Assembly (NCBI GenBank): GCA_016938395.1
Contig: JAFGUS010000045.1
Coordinates: 1-24,604, forward strand
Source: Coriobacteriia bacterium
GTDB taxonomy: Bacteria > Actinomycetota > Coriobacteriia > Anaerosomatales > Anaerosomataceae
Reading direction: 5' to 3'
Length of the DNA: 24,604 bases
Shown: positions 1 to 7,930 of the stretch, one piece after another
Numbering within the stretch: position 1 is the first letter of the stretch
Layout: each line of letters begins with the position of its first letter
Program-made: the position numbers and the translations under genes
Notes under the pieces: model-generated
Seen by the model: only the letters and a program-made list of their open reading frames with translations
Database searches by the model: none
Told to the model about the DNA's origin: nothing

Positions 1-750
1 GTTCAGCCGGCGACGCACGCGATGGCCTCAGCGGTACGCCACGTGAGCCCTGGCGGCTATACACAGAGCATCAGGCAGCACCTCGTCCGGGCGGGCCACC
101 CGCGCGGGCTTACGGTCGAAGCGATCCTGGCACTCAAGGTCGTCGGAGCGCTCGCTGCGGGTGTGCTGTGTTTGGGGTTCATGCTCCTTGCCGAGGGTTC
201 GCCGTTCAGTGTGCTGCTGTTCACGACCGCAGCTGCCGTGGCGGGCTTCTTCGCACCCGATCTCTGGCTTCACCAGGTGGAGGCCAACCGCAAGCTCACG
301 ATCAGGCGTGCTCTGCCGGACATGCTCGATATGCTGACGATCAGCGTCGAAGCAGGTCTCGGGTTCGACAGCGCGGTGTCAAAGGTGGCAGCCAACAGCA
401 CCGGGCCGCTCGCCGAGGAGTTCTCGCGCATGTTGCAGGAGATCCGAGCGGGCATCCCGCGGGTGGAGGCGTTCCGCAACCTGTCGACTCGCACAGACGT
501 TCCTGACGTCTCAACGTTCGTGACCTCCATGGTGCAGGCCGACGTCTTCGGCATCAGCGTATCGACGGTACTTCGCAACCAGGCCAAGGAGATGCGCACC
601 AAGCGTCGCCAGCATGCCGAGGAGATGGCGCAGAAGGCGCCGGTGAAGATCGTCTTCCCGCTTATCATCTGCATTCTGCCGGCCACGCTCATCGTCATCA
701 TGGGCCCAGCGCTCGTGAGCATCGGGCGGGCCTTCGGCCTGATCGAGTAA
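1..750 (+). CDS. tadC: Tad/Flp pilus assembly inner-membrane protein TadC (5' partial)
   Basis: This is a type II secretion F-domain protein of the TadC kind, an inner-membrane platform subunit of the Flp/Tad pilus machine. The reading frame is open to the left edge. The first ATG (22) has no ribosome binding site and would give only 242 residues, whereas TadC proteins are usually near 300, so I treat it as truncated by the window. From that ATG, a hydrophobic pair lies at about residues 35-80, and the T2SSF core follows, including LPDMLDMLTISVEAGLGFD (about 99-117), the typical TadC signature. A last membrane segment at about 212-235 precedes the stop. The TadG-like gene follows on the same strand. 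TadB is the closest alternative, but the ISVEAGLGFD stretch and the position just before a TadG-like gene favour TadC. Confidence 0.85.
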   Translation, partial: VQPATHAMASAVRHVSPGGYTQSIRQHLVRAGHPRGLTVEAILALKVVGALAAGVLCLGFMLLAEGSPFSVLLFTTAAAVAGFFAPDLWLHQVEANRKLTIRRALPDMLDMLTISVEAGLGFDSAVSKVAANSTGPLAEEFSRMLQEIRAGIPRVEAFRNLSTRTDVPDVSTFVTSMVQADVFGISVSTVLRNQAKEMRTKRRQHAEEMAQKAPVKIVFPLIICILPATLIVIMGPALVSIGRAFGLIE

Positions 751-859
751 ATCATCCCGTCGGACGCGCCGTTCATCCTTCTGTTGTGTCTCGCATCACC
801 GCATGATGGGTACGTCAGGGTGTAAGGAGTTCTCAGATATCTTCGCGGGGGCGAGCAAG

Positions 860-2482
860 ATGTCCAAATTCTGGCGTGCTGACGACGGCGCTGTGGCGGT
901 TACCGTTGCCGTCATGCTCATCGTGCTCGTCCTCTTCGCGGCGATCGCCGTGGATCTCGGCTACCTCTTTACGGTGCGGCGCCAGCTCCAGACGGCCGCC
1001 GATGCGGCCGCGCTCGCTGGCGCGCGTCTTCTCGCCGAAGGGGACGGCAACGTCGCCATCCTGGCCGAGGCCGCGCATTACGCCGAGGACATGAACGGGG
1101 TTGCGCCCGCCGAGGACCTGTGGATGGTGGCCGGAGCGCCGGAGACCGAGGTTGGCGCCGACTTCGTGCAGGTCACGGTGGCCAAGGACGCGCCGCTCTT
1201 CTTCGGCCGCGTTCTCGGTTCGAGCTTCACCGAGGTAAAGGCTTCAGCGCGTGCGGAGATCGCGTACCTCACCGGGGTGGGCGGCGTCGTGCCATGGAGT
1301 GCGCCGATCATCCGGGCCAACCGCATCGCGGTCCGCATCGATGGCGGACCTGATGTGTGGCTGACAGACCAGGGCGGCGGCCTGTGGTCGGGCACCGTGA
1401 CCGCTCCGGCGGCCGCGGCTGACGGGTACCCGGTCGACGTCGTCCTCTACAACAGCCAGACCGCGTACCCCGACGGCACCTCGGACTATCCGGACGGCGT
1501 ACCCGAGCCGGTGACCGGGGCAGCGGCGGTGTACGTCCCGACCGACACCGCGTCGGTGCGCGCGGTCTGGCTGGACCACCCCGTCGTGACCGCGGGAGAG
1601 ACCTCCTCGGTCACGCTGTACGTGCGCTCGTCCATGTCACCGAGCGCCCGGTTCGACGGCCGCAACTACAACCTCGATGCGGTGGCGGGCGAGCCAGATC
1701 TCTGGAGGGTGGCGCTCGACGTGCCGGCCTCGGACGACCTCCATGCGGTCTATCCGGTCGAGATCAAAGCGGGCCAGGGCAACGCAAGCACAGAGGTGGG
1801 TAACGCGGCGACGCTGCTCGTGCGCCGCTCAACGTTCCCGATGCTCGACGTGACGCTCAGTGACTACTCGCCCGCAGCCGGCCAGGCCGTCACCGTGAGC
1901 GTGAGGCTCCACGACTACATCTACGGCGAACGCTACGCGATGCGTGTCGCCGGCGGCGGTGGCGAAGTGGGCAACTTCTGCGCGATCGATCTCTCCACCG
2001 TGCGCCACACCCCCTACTGGATGAACCCGCAGCATCCTGCGGCTTACGACCTCTCGGCCGACCCCGACTATCGGCCACCGACCTACTACAACTACCTCGA
2101 GAAGCGCTACCCGTTCGTCATTCACATCGGGGACACGATCTGGACCGAACCGGGCGCGATGTCCGGGCCTCAGACTGATCAGGCCCTCCAAATCCGCTTC
2201 GGCGGCGACAACCGCACCTTCGATCAGTGGGTCTCGGATGGGTCCGGCGCGTCGCGACGCATCGTGACGGTGCCGATCGTCGAAAAGATGCAGCTGGTCA
2301 CCGGCACCAGCCCGGTACGAGTGGTGGCGCTCGCCGCCTTCTACGTGGAGCCAGAGAGCGACATCAGGCGTAACGACATCGTCGGCCGGTTCATCGAGTA
2401 CGTCACGCCGTCGGACTCGATCTCCGAGACGCCCACCGACGAGTTCGCCATCACGACCGTGCGCCTGGTGCCGCCGCAGTAG
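860..2482 (+). CDS. TadG-like pilus-locus protein with inserted beta-sandwich domains
   Basis: The protein has 540 residues from ATG 860. An upstream in-frame ATG at 803 would add 19 residues but has no Shine-Dalgarno. The purine-rich stretch at 847-855 and the typical start MSKFWRADDGAVAV favour 860. A short N-terminal TadG-like segment has the usual GAVAV entry, one membrane helix at about 12-35, and the RRQLQTAADAAALAGA motif after it. The rest is extracytoplasmic. Residues of about 150-350 look like two or three beta-sandwich repeats: PDVWL...GYPVDVV and PDLWR...VYPVEI are alignable. The final part (about 370-520) has the TadG-family ending with TEPGAMSGPQ and a VPIVEK...VVALAAFYVE strand pattern. 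It probably belongs to Tad pilus biogenesis or is a surface protein of that locus; its exact role is unknown. Confidence 0.75.
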   Translation: MSKFWRADDGAVAVTVAVMLIVLVLFAAIAVDLGYLFTVRRQLQTAADAAALAGARLLAEGDGNVAILAEAAHYAEDMNGVAPAEDLWMVAGAPETEVGADFVQVTVAKDAPLFFGRVLGSSFTEVKASARAEIAYLTGVGGVVPWSAPIIRANRIAVRIDGGPDVWLTDQGGGLWSGTVTAPAAAADGYPVDVVLYNSQTAYPDGTSDYPDGVPEPVTGAAAVYVPTDTASVRAVWLDHPVVTAGETSSVTLYVRSSMSPSARFDGRNYNLDAVAGEPDLWRVALDVPASDDLHAVYPVEIKAGQGNASTEVGNAATLLVRRSTFPMLDVTLSDYSPAAGQAVTVSVRLHDYIYGERYAMRVAGGGGEVGNFCAIDLSTVRHTPYWMNPQHPAAYDLSADPDYRPPTYYNYLEKRYPFVIHIGDTIWTEPGAMSGPQTDQALQIRFGGDNRTFDQWVSDGSGASRRIVTVPIVEKMQLVTGTSPVRVVALAAFYVEPESDIRRNDIVGRFIEYVTPSDSISETPTDEFAITTVRLVPPQ

Positions 2483-2507
2483 ATCAGCACGGGGCCGGTC
2501 ATCGCGC

Positions 2508-2526
2508 CGAGCAGCAATGATGCTCG
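2508..2526. terminator. short hairpin after the TadG-like gene
   Basis: CGAGCA (2508-2513) and TGCTCG (2521-2526) form a perfect 6-bp stem with a 7-nt loop, 25 nt after the TadG-like stop codon. No T-run follows, so this is a weak terminator candidate that separates the pilus genes from the folate operon. Confidence 0.25.
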
Positions 2527-2532
2527 CTGCGG

Positions 2533-2538
2533 TAGAAT
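2533..2538 (+). promoter_or_regulatory. candidate -10 element for folE
   Basis: TAGAAT lies 33 nt before the folE start, in the only gap between the pilus and folate genes. No good -35 hexamer is visible at the right distance, so the call rests on the -10 match and its position. Confidence 0.3.
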
Positions 2539-2571
2539 CGCCGGTACCGACCCCGAAGCTGCGGAGTGCCG

Positions 2572-3138
2572 ATGGACCGCGAGAAGATCGAGCAGGGCGT
2601 GAGACTCATCCTGGAAGGCGTCGGCGAAGATGTTGCCCGTGAAGGGCTGCTCGACACGCCGCGTCGCGTGGCCGACATGTACGAGGAGATCTTCGTCGGC
2701 CTCGGCCAGGACCCCGCCGAGCACTTCTGCGTCACCTTTAACGAAGGTCACCAGGAGATGGTGCTCATCCGCGACATCCCGCTCTACTCGGTCTGCGAGC
2801 ACCACCTGCTGCCGTTCCTCGGACGTGCGCACGTTGCCTACATCCCCGGCAAGCACGGGCGCATCTGCGGTCTCTCGAAGATCGCGCGCGTGGTGGATGT
2901 GTTCGCCAAACGTCCGCAGGTGCAGGAGCGCATGACGTCGCAGATCGCCGACACGCTTGTGAGCCATCTCGACCCCACTGGCGTGCTCGTCGTGATTGAG
3001 GCCGAGCACCTGTGCATGTCGATGCGCGGCGTGCAGAAGCCCGGCGCTGTTACCACCACCTCGGCGGTGCGCGGCATCTTCGAGCGCAATGCCGCCACCC
3101 GCGCCGAAGCGATGTCGCTCATCAAGGGCGAGCGGTAG
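2572..3138 (+). CDS. folE: GTP cyclohydrolase I
   Basis: This enzyme converts GTP to 7,8-dihydroneopterin triphosphate, the first step of folate synthesis. ATG 2572 is chosen because GGAG (2563-2566) sits 5 nt upstream; an in-frame GTG at 2566 overlaps that site. The 188-residue length is normal for the family. Diagnostic motifs are [10 protein letters not shown] (about 66-75, zinc Cys and catalytic His), [17 protein letters not shown] (about 98-114), QERMTSQIA and the second zinc Cys in [11 protein letters not shown] (about 143-153). The [11 protein letters not shown] ending is also standard. The gene is first in a row with folP and folK. The zinc ligands and catalytic His are intact, which argues for an active type IA enzyme. 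Confidence 0.96.
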   Translation: MDREKIEQGVRLILEGVGEDVAREGLLDTPRRVADMYEEIFVGLGQDPAEHFCVTFNEGHQEMVLIRDIPLYSVCEHHLLPFLGRAHVAYIPGKHGRICGLSKIARVVDVFAKRPQVQERMTSQIADTLVSHLDPTGVLVVIEAEHLCMSMRGVQKPGAVTTTSAVRGIFERNAATRAEAMSLIKGER

Positions 3139-3142
3139 CCCG

Positions 3143-3994
3143 GTGACCGCCGAGGCGCGCATCTGGCGCTGCGGGCAGTACGCGCTGGCGCTCGACCGCC
3201 CACTCGTCATGGGCATCGTCAACATCACGCCCGACTCATTCTCCGACGGTGGCACGTTCCTCGATCCGGTTGCCGCTCTCAGGCACGGGCATGTGCTTGC
3301 GGCAGCCGGCGCCGATCTCGTGGATGTAGGCGGCGAGTCCACACGTCCCGGGTCAGATGAGGTGTCCGCCAGCGAGGAGCTCGAGCGCGTGCTTCCCGTG
3401 GTCGAAGCGCTCGTGCTCGGCCTGGACATCCCGGTGTCGATCGACACCCGTCATCATGCGGTAGCGCGTGCGTGCGTCGAGGTCGGCGGCAGTGTCATCA
3501 ACGACGTGTCGGGTTTCCGCGACCCCGGGATGATCGACGTCGCGGCCGCCTGTGACGCGGGTCTCGTGGTGATGCACATGCTCGGCGAGCCAAAGAACAT
3601 GCAGGCCGAGCCGTGCTACGACGACGTAGTGGCCGAGGTTCATAGCTACCTCGCCGCACAGGCGGACGCGCTCGAGAGCGCGGGGGTGGCCGCTGACCGC
3701 ATCTGTGTCGACCCGGGTATAGGCTTCGGTAAGACCACGATGCACAACCTGGAGCTGCTGAACCGGCTCCCGGAGCTCGTCGGGCTCGGGTACCCGCTCC
3801 TCGTGGGCGCGTCGCGCAAGCGGTTCATCGGCGAGGTCACAGGCGAGTCCGAGCCGGCGCGGCGGATCGGCGGAAGTGTCGCGGCGGCGCTTACTGCGGT
3901 CGCTCGTGGCGCGTCGGTCGTGCGCGTGCACGATGTGGCTGAAACCGTGCAGGCGTTGCGCGTGTGGCAGGCCGTCGGAGGCGAGACATGGTGA
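3143..3994 (+). CDS. folP: Dihydropteroate synthase
   Basis: This enzyme condenses 6-hydroxymethyl-7,8-dihydropterin pyrophosphate with p-aminobenzoate to give dihydropteroate. The start is GTG 3143, four bases after the folE stop. The open frame extends further upstream, but only inside folE. The 283-residue product has the expected TIM-barrel motifs: GIVNITPDSFSDGG (about 24-37), GADLVDVGGESTRPGS (about 55-70), the INDVSG loop, DPGIGFGKT (pterin site) and the GASRKRFIG loop near the C-terminus. No Shine-Dalgarno is obvious, so translation may be coupled to folE. The end overlaps folK by 7 nt. Confidence 0.95.
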   Translation: MTAEARIWRCGQYALALDRPLVMGIVNITPDSFSDGGTFLDPVAALRHGHVLAAAGADLVDVGGESTRPGSDEVSASEELERVLPVVEALVLGLDIPVSIDTRHHAVARACVEVGGSVINDVSGFRDPGMIDVAAACDAGLVVMHMLGEPKNMQAEPCYDDVVAEVHSYLAAQADALESAGVAADRICVDPGIGFGKTTMHNLELLNRLPELVGLGYPLLVGASRKRFIGEVTGESEPARRIGGSVAAALTAVARGASVVRVHDVAETVQALRVWQAVGGETW

Positions 3995-4845
3995 CTGATG
4001 CGCTCATCGGACTCGGCAGCAACCTGGGCGACCGAGCGGCCAACCTGCGCGCGGCGCTCGAGGCGATCGATCACCTCGACGGCACGCGGGTGATCGCCGT
4101 GTCCTCCATGGTCGAGTCGGAGCCGTGGGGCGTGACCGAGCAGCCGCCGTTCGCCAACGCGGTGGCGCGCGTGGCCACCGAGCTCCGCGCCGATCGGCTG
4201 CTCGAGGCGCTCAAGGACATCGAAGCCGCGCTCGGCAGGGGCGGCGGTCCGCGTTACGGGCCGCGCGTGATCGACCTCGACATCCTGCTCTTCGGCGACG
4301 AGGAGTGGCAGACCGACACGCTCGTGATCCCGCACCCGCGCATGGCCGAGCGCGACTTCGTCATCACGCCGCTGCTCGAGTTGGCGCCCGACGCGACATG
4401 GCCCGACGAGTCTCCTATCACCCGCGACCGTGCCACACAAGGTCGCGTGACTGGCTCGCTCGGCCTCATCCCGGGATACGAGGACATCACGCCACCGGTG
4501 GGTGGGTGGGTCACCGGTGGTCGGATGGAGGGTGGCGCGTGGGAGCGCGTGTCCTCGGCGCAGTTCGGCGCCCAGCGGGGCATGGTCTTCGCCGCGGAGC
4601 TCATGTTCGATGCGGCGATCCTCGAACAGGAGGGCATCCCCATCGCGTGGGACCCGATGCCGCCCACCGAGGAGTACAGCCCGTGGTCCCTGCCGCGGAG
4701 CTACCACCTCCTGGTCCCCGCCGCGTTCGCGGGCCGCGCTCGTCGCGCGCTGCTCGAAGCGCACGCGGCGCAGCCGCTCCCCGGCGGCGAGGCGGACCAG
4801 GGCGGCGGGCCCGATACGGATCAGGAAGGCGGCGACGATGCCTGA
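3988..4845 (+). CDS. folK: HPPK (FolK) with C-terminal DUF2007-like extension
   Basis: This enzyme pyrophosphorylates 6-hydroxymethyl-7,8-dihydropterin with ATP, supplying FolP. ATG 3988 has GGAGG at 3977-3981 and overlaps the folP stop. HPPK motifs fill residues 1-161: IGLGSNLGDR, ESEPWGV, PPFANAV, RYGPRVIDLDILLFG and PHPRMAERDFVITPLLELAPD. The protein is 285 residues long, against about 160 for an ordinary HPPK. After a linker, residues of about 183-260 form a second region (MVFAAELMFDAAILEQEGIP, then a hydrophobic strand and an Ala/Arg-rich helix). It resembles small DUF2007-type (putative signal transducing protein) folds. The last 25 residues are Gly/Asp-rich. No folB lies between folP and folK, where it often sits. 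The function of the extra domain is unknown. Confidence 0.92.
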   Translation: MVTDALIGLGSNLGDRAANLRAALEAIDHLDGTRVIAVSSMVESEPWGVTEQPPFANAVARVATELRADRLLEALKDIEAALGRGGGPRYGPRVIDLDILLFGDEEWQTDTLVIPHPRMAERDFVITPLLELAPDATWPDESPITRDRATQGRVTGSLGLIPGYEDITPPVGGWVTGGRMEGGAWERVSSAQFGAQRGMVFAAELMFDAAILEQEGIPIAWDPMPPTEEYSPWSLPRSYHLLVPAAFAGRARRALLEAHAAQPLPGGEADQGGGPDTDQEGGDDA

Positions 4846-5134
4846 GACAGAGGTGCGGTTCTTCGGCCTGCTGCACGGCGCTCGAGCGGCCGAGGGTCGC
4901 TCGGCGCGCGAGCGGGTCGACATCCCCGAGGGTGGCATCGTCGCGCGTGATCTCGCCGTGCGTCTCAACCTGCCGCTCGACCTCATCGAGGGCATCTTCT
5001 GCGATGGCAAGGTTCACGGTCCGTCACACGTGGTGATGCCCGGGGACCGCGTGGCCTTCGCGTCCAAGGGCGTGCCCGGGCCGCACCGGTTCACTCTCGG
5101 CCTGTGGCAGGCCGGCCGCGAATCCTGGGAGTGA
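4838..5134 (+). CDS. ThiS/MoaD-like ubiquitin-fold protein without C-terminal Gly-Gly
   Basis: A 98-residue protein whose ATG (4838) overlaps the folK stop, with GGAAGG at 4824-4829. A much longer open frame upstream only shadows folK. The body looks like a beta-grasp sulfur carrier: a starting strand EVRFFGLL, a helix VARDLAVRLNLP, then FCDGKVHGPSHVVMPGDRVAF. The VMPGDRVAF pattern is typical of ThiS/MoaD near the C-terminus. It does not end in the Gly-Gly needed for adenylation and thiocarboxylate formation. Instead it continues as GVPGPHRFTLGLWQAGRESWE (the last 22 residues or so). It therefore may not be a sulfur donor, or it may need trimming. Its place in a folate operon, facing a MoaD-ThiF pair, is notable, but its role is unknown. 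Confidence 0.7.
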   Translation: MPETEVRFFGLLHGARAAEGRSARERVDIPEGGIVARDLAVRLNLPLDLIEGIFCDGKVHGPSHVVMPGDRVAFASKGVPGPHRFTLGLWQAGRESWE

Positions 5135-5156
5135 CCGAGAGCACCACGTGTTGCTG

Positions 5157-5181
5157 GCGTGCGGTCGTCAGGACCGTGCGC
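5157..5181. terminator. hairpin between convergent operons
   Basis: GCGTGCGGTC (5157-5166) pairs with GACCGTGCGC (5172-5181), giving 10 bp including two G-U pairs around a 5-nt loop. It lies in the 71-nt gap between the stop codons of two converging genes, so it could act on both strands. There is no clear T-run on either side. Confidence 0.4.
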
Positions 5182-5205
5182 GAGAGCCACCGATCGGCAC
5201 GCGTC

Positions 5206-5832
5206 TTAGGCCTGCGGATAGCCGAGCAGGATGCGCACCGTCATGTGCGCCTGGTGGCCGGCGGCAACCGCAACACGGCTGGCGAACAGCGGGTGTTCCA
5301 CGGAGGCTTCACTCACGAGGTCGCCCACCATCCAGACGTCGCCCATGAGGTGGCGCGTGATGATGTCGTTCGGCGACCCGTACCCGGCCACGCCGGATGC
5401 GGCCACGATCGGCACTCCGGGTAGTTGCTCGGATGCGGCCGCCACGATTATCGCCTTGTCGTGCGCGGAGTCCACTGCCTCCACGAGCACGTGCACGTCG
5501 CCGAAGAGCTCCCCGAGATTGCTCTCGTCGATGTGGGTCTGGAAGCACTCGAGGCCGATGTCGGTGGTGATGCGACGCAGGTTGGCCGAGAGCGCATCGG
5601 TCTTGGGCAGACCGATCTGGTCGCTGAAGTAGAACTGCCGTTCGAGGTTACTCGCGTCCACCGCGTCGTGGTCCGCGAGCGCGAGCGTGCCCACCCCGGC
5701 GCGCGCGAGCATCCACGCGACATTGCTGCCAAGTCCGCCGAGTCCCACGATCCCGACGCGCGCGGCGCGCAGGCGCCGGCGCAGATCCTCGTACTCCTCG
5801 AGACCAGGTGCGGGATTCGGGACGAACGGCAT
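5206..5832 (-). CDS. ThiF/HesA/MoeB-family adenylyltransferase, short form
   Basis: This is an E1-like enzyme that should adenylate the C-terminus of a ubiquitin-fold sulfur carrier. It has 208 residues, with GGAGG 8 nt before the start. The Rossmann nucleotide site GLGGLGSNVA is at about 30-39, the acidic LADHDAVDASNLERQFY segment at about 52-68 carries the Asp, Asn, Arg and Gln expected for ATP and Mg, Lys77 follows, and EAVDSA is at about 118-123. The usual CxxC zinc pairs and the catalytic Cys loop of MoeB and long ThiF are absent; the only Cys is at 96. This fits the short ThiF family 2 rather than MoeB. It is last in the aldehyde oxidoreductase operon, 4 nt after moaD, so MoaD is its likely partner. 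Confidence 0.8.
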   Translation of the reverse strand: MPFVPNPAPGLEEYEDLRRRLRAARVGIVGLGGLGSNVAWMLARAGVGTLALADHDAVDASNLERQFYFSDQIGLPKTDALSANLRRITTDIGLECFQTHIDESNLGELFGDVHVLVEAVDSAHDKAIIVAAASEQLPGVPIVAASGVAGYGSPNDIITRHLMGDVWMVGDLVSEASVEHPLFASRVAVAAGHQAHMTVRILLGYPQA

Positions 5833-5836
5833 GGGG

Positions 5837-6088
5837 TCACCCTCCTGCCACAGGCGGGAAGACGGCCATGCGGTCGCCTTCGGCGAGCACCTGCTCGTCG
5901 GGTTCGTGGCGACCGTTCACGAAGACGATCCGGGGCTCGTCGGGGAGCCCCATGAGAGTGATGACCTGCCCGACGGTTATTCCGTCGGGCAGGTCCATCG
6001 CCCGTGCGTGCGGACTCATACGGTTCTCCGCATCTGCCTCGGGCAGGTACTGCGAGAGGCTGGCGAAGAGCGCGAGCTGTATCCGCAT
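5837..6088 (-). CDS. moaD: MoaD-type sulfur carrier (molybdopterin synthase small subunit-like)
   Basis: An 83-residue beta-grasp protein. Its motifs are MRIQLALFASLSQYLP at the start, DGITVGQVITLMGLP in the helix, FVNGRHEPDEQVLAEGDRMA, and the ending PPVAGG. The terminal Gly-Gly is intact, so it can be adenylated and loaded with sulfur for dithiolene formation on the pyranopterin. It sits 10 nt after the aldehyde:ferredoxin oxidoreductase gene and directly before the ThiF-like gene, so it probably serves the tungsten or molybdenum cofactor of that enzyme. The large MPT synthase subunit (MoaE) is not in the window. The ribosome binding site is weak and translation is probably coupled. Confidence 0.85.
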   Translation of the reverse strand: MRIQLALFASLSQYLPEADAENRMSPHARAMDLPDGITVGQVITLMGLPDEPRIVFVNGRHEPDEQVLAEGDRMAVFPPVAGG

Positions 6089-6098
6089 CTGGTGCTAC

Positions 6099-7898
6099 CT
6101 ACTTCCCGGGGACCGTGATGCCCATCGCAGCAGCGGTCTCGGGGACGAACGAGTACACCGAGTCGAGCTCCTCGTCGGTCACTGTGAACACGACGTCGTG
6201 CGGCGGGAGCTTGTCCTGATAGAAGAACGCGGGCAGCCGGTCATCGGCCGCTGTGAAGCCCGCTGCTTCGTTGTAGAGATGCTCCATTGTCAGGACTTCC
6301 TTGCCGAGACCCATGAGCTCGTCGGCACCCCAGGTCTTGCCGGTGTGCGCGGTCATCATCTCGCCGATGGCATCGAAGGCCGCCGGGATGTCGAGCACCG
6401 CGAACGCGACGAAGATGCACAGCCCGAGGGAGTCGAGCATGGCCGTGGCGATCTGCAGGCCCTGCGAGAGTTCCGCCTGGCCCTCCGGCTTCAATGGATC
6501 GACCGTGCCGCCGACGCCGAGCACGTTGGCCGTGATCGTGTAGCCGGCGGTGTGGTCCGCGCCCATCGTCGACGTGGCATACGTCACGCCGATGCCCTGG
6601 ATCGGCCGTGGGTCGTACGCGGGCAGGCCCTGGTGCTTGACCACCGGGATGCGCGCCACGCCGAACGCCTTGCCGGTCGCCTCCGCACCATCTCCGAGGA
6701 TCTTGCCGAGCTCGGAGCCCTTGCGGATCTCCTTGAGCGCTGCCATGGATGCATCGGCGTCGCCGAAGGCAATCTTCCCGGAGTCCATGTACACACCGAG
6801 CATCACGCCCGTCTCGATGGTATCGAGGCCGAGATCGCCGCACTCGCGATCAAGGTCGGCCACGGCGTCCATGTCCGAGATGCCGCAGTTGGCGCCGAGC
6901 GACCAGGCACTCTCGTACTCAGGTCCCTTCGTCTTGTAGTGACCGTCCTTGTCCACGTAATACCGCGAGCACTGGATGACACAGCCCGCGTGGCAGCCGT
7001 GCTTCACATTGCCGCCGCGCTTAACGGTGATCTCGCGCATCGTCTCGCCCGAGATGCCGTCGACGCCCTCGAAGCGACCGAGCGCGAAGTTGTTGGTCGG
7101 GTAGCCGCCCGCCTCGTTGATGATGTTTGCGAGGATGTTCGTGCCGTACGTGGGCAGACCCTGTCCGGTGACTGGGTGCTCACGGAGGGCCGCGCCGAAC
7201 TTCTTGGATGCCGCGTTGAAGGCCCCCTTGTCGGCGTGCTCGGTGGCGCTGAGTCCCTCGTAGAAGATCGCGATGAGCTTCAGGCCTTTGCTCGCCATGA
7301 CGGCGCCCAAGCCGCCGCGGCCTGCGAACCGGTTGGGGTGACCCTCGGGATCGGTGACCGCGATGCCGGCTGCCTTCATCCCCATCTCACCAGCGGGGCC
7401 GGTGATGATGAACGATGTCTTCTCGCTCATCCGATGCTCGGCGGGCTCGATCCCCTTGGCTACGGCTGCGGTCTCATAGATGCCGAGGCCGGCGAGGTCG
7501 TGCCGGTGGACGATGTCGACATTCCCGTCCGGGAACAGCCGCAGCACGTACCTGCCAAGCTTGTCCTCGGGCTCGCCCTCGATGATGATCGCCGCAACGT
7601 CCAGGCGGGCGAGTGCGTGCGCGGCCGTGCCGCCGGAGTTCGACTCCTTGATGCCGCCGGTGAGCGGGCTCTTTGCGCCGAATGACAGGCGGCCCGTGTT
7701 GGGTCCTGTCGTGCCGCCGAGCAAACCCGGAGCGATGACGAGCTTGTTCTCGGGGCCGAGCGGATCGGCGTCGGGCGGGACTTCGGTGAACACGATCGCG
7801 TCGGTCAGCGCGCGTCCCCCGTAGCCGACCCACTTGTCGGGTACCGGCTCCTTGGTGATGGACAGGTCGCTCATGTTGACGCGCAAAATCGTCCGCAT
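6099..7898 (-). CDS. aor: Aldehyde:ferredoxin oxidoreductase (tungsten/molybdenum bis-pyranopterin enzyme)
   Basis: This enzyme oxidises aldehydes to acids with ferredoxin, or the reverse, in the anaerobic cytoplasm. AAGGAGG at 7908-7914 (minus strand) lies 9 nt before the ATG at 7898, so the 31 residues further upstream in the frame are excluded. The 599-residue length is standard. N-terminal motifs are VGYGGRALTDAI, DPLGPENKLVIAPGLLGGTTGP, GGIKESNSGG and FAGRGGLGAVMASKGLK. The [4Fe-4S] ligands are C302, C306, C310 and C494. The first three are spaced CX3CX3C, not the CX2CX3C of the Pyrococcus enzyme. Cofactor-binding DSLGLCIF (489-496) is present, and DLGLDT (355-360) is the counterpart of the first pterin motif. 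moaD and a ThiF-like gene follow in the same operon. Confidence 0.93.
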   Translation of the reverse strand: MRTILRVNMSDLSITKEPVPDKWVGYGGRALTDAIVFTEVPPDADPLGPENKLVIAPGLLGGTTGPNTGRLSFGAKSPLTGGIKESNSGGTAAHALARLDVAAIIIEGEPEDKLGRYVLRLFPDGNVDIVHRHDLAGLGIYETAAVAKGIEPAEHRMSEKTSFIITGPAGEMGMKAAGIAVTDPEGHPNRFAGRGGLGAVMASKGLKLIAIFYEGLSATEHADKGAFNAASKKFGAALREHPVTGQGLPTYGTNILANIINEAGGYPTNNFALGRFEGVDGISGETMREITVKRGGNVKHGCHAGCVIQCSRYYVDKDGHYKTKGPEYESAWSLGANCGISDMDAVADLDRECGDLGLDTIETGVMLGVYMDSGKIAFGDADASMAALKEIRKGSELGKILGDGAEATGKAFGVARIPVVKHQGLPAYDPRPIQGIGVTYATSTMGADHTAGYTITANVLGVGGTVDPLKPEGQAELSQGLQIATAMLDSLGLCIFVAFAVLDIPAAFDAIGEMMTAHTGKTWGADELMGLGKEVLTMEHLYNEAAGFTAADDRLPAFFYQDKLPPHDVVFTVTDEELDSVYSFVPETAAAMGITVPGK

Positions 7899-7930
7899 AC
7901 GCTGCTCCCTCCTTAGTGCATGGACAGACA

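Noticed and set aside
5808..7685. 625-codon open frame on the plus strand
   Set aside because: It is antisense to aor, which has full family motifs and a good ribosome binding site. Long antisense frames are common at this GC content.
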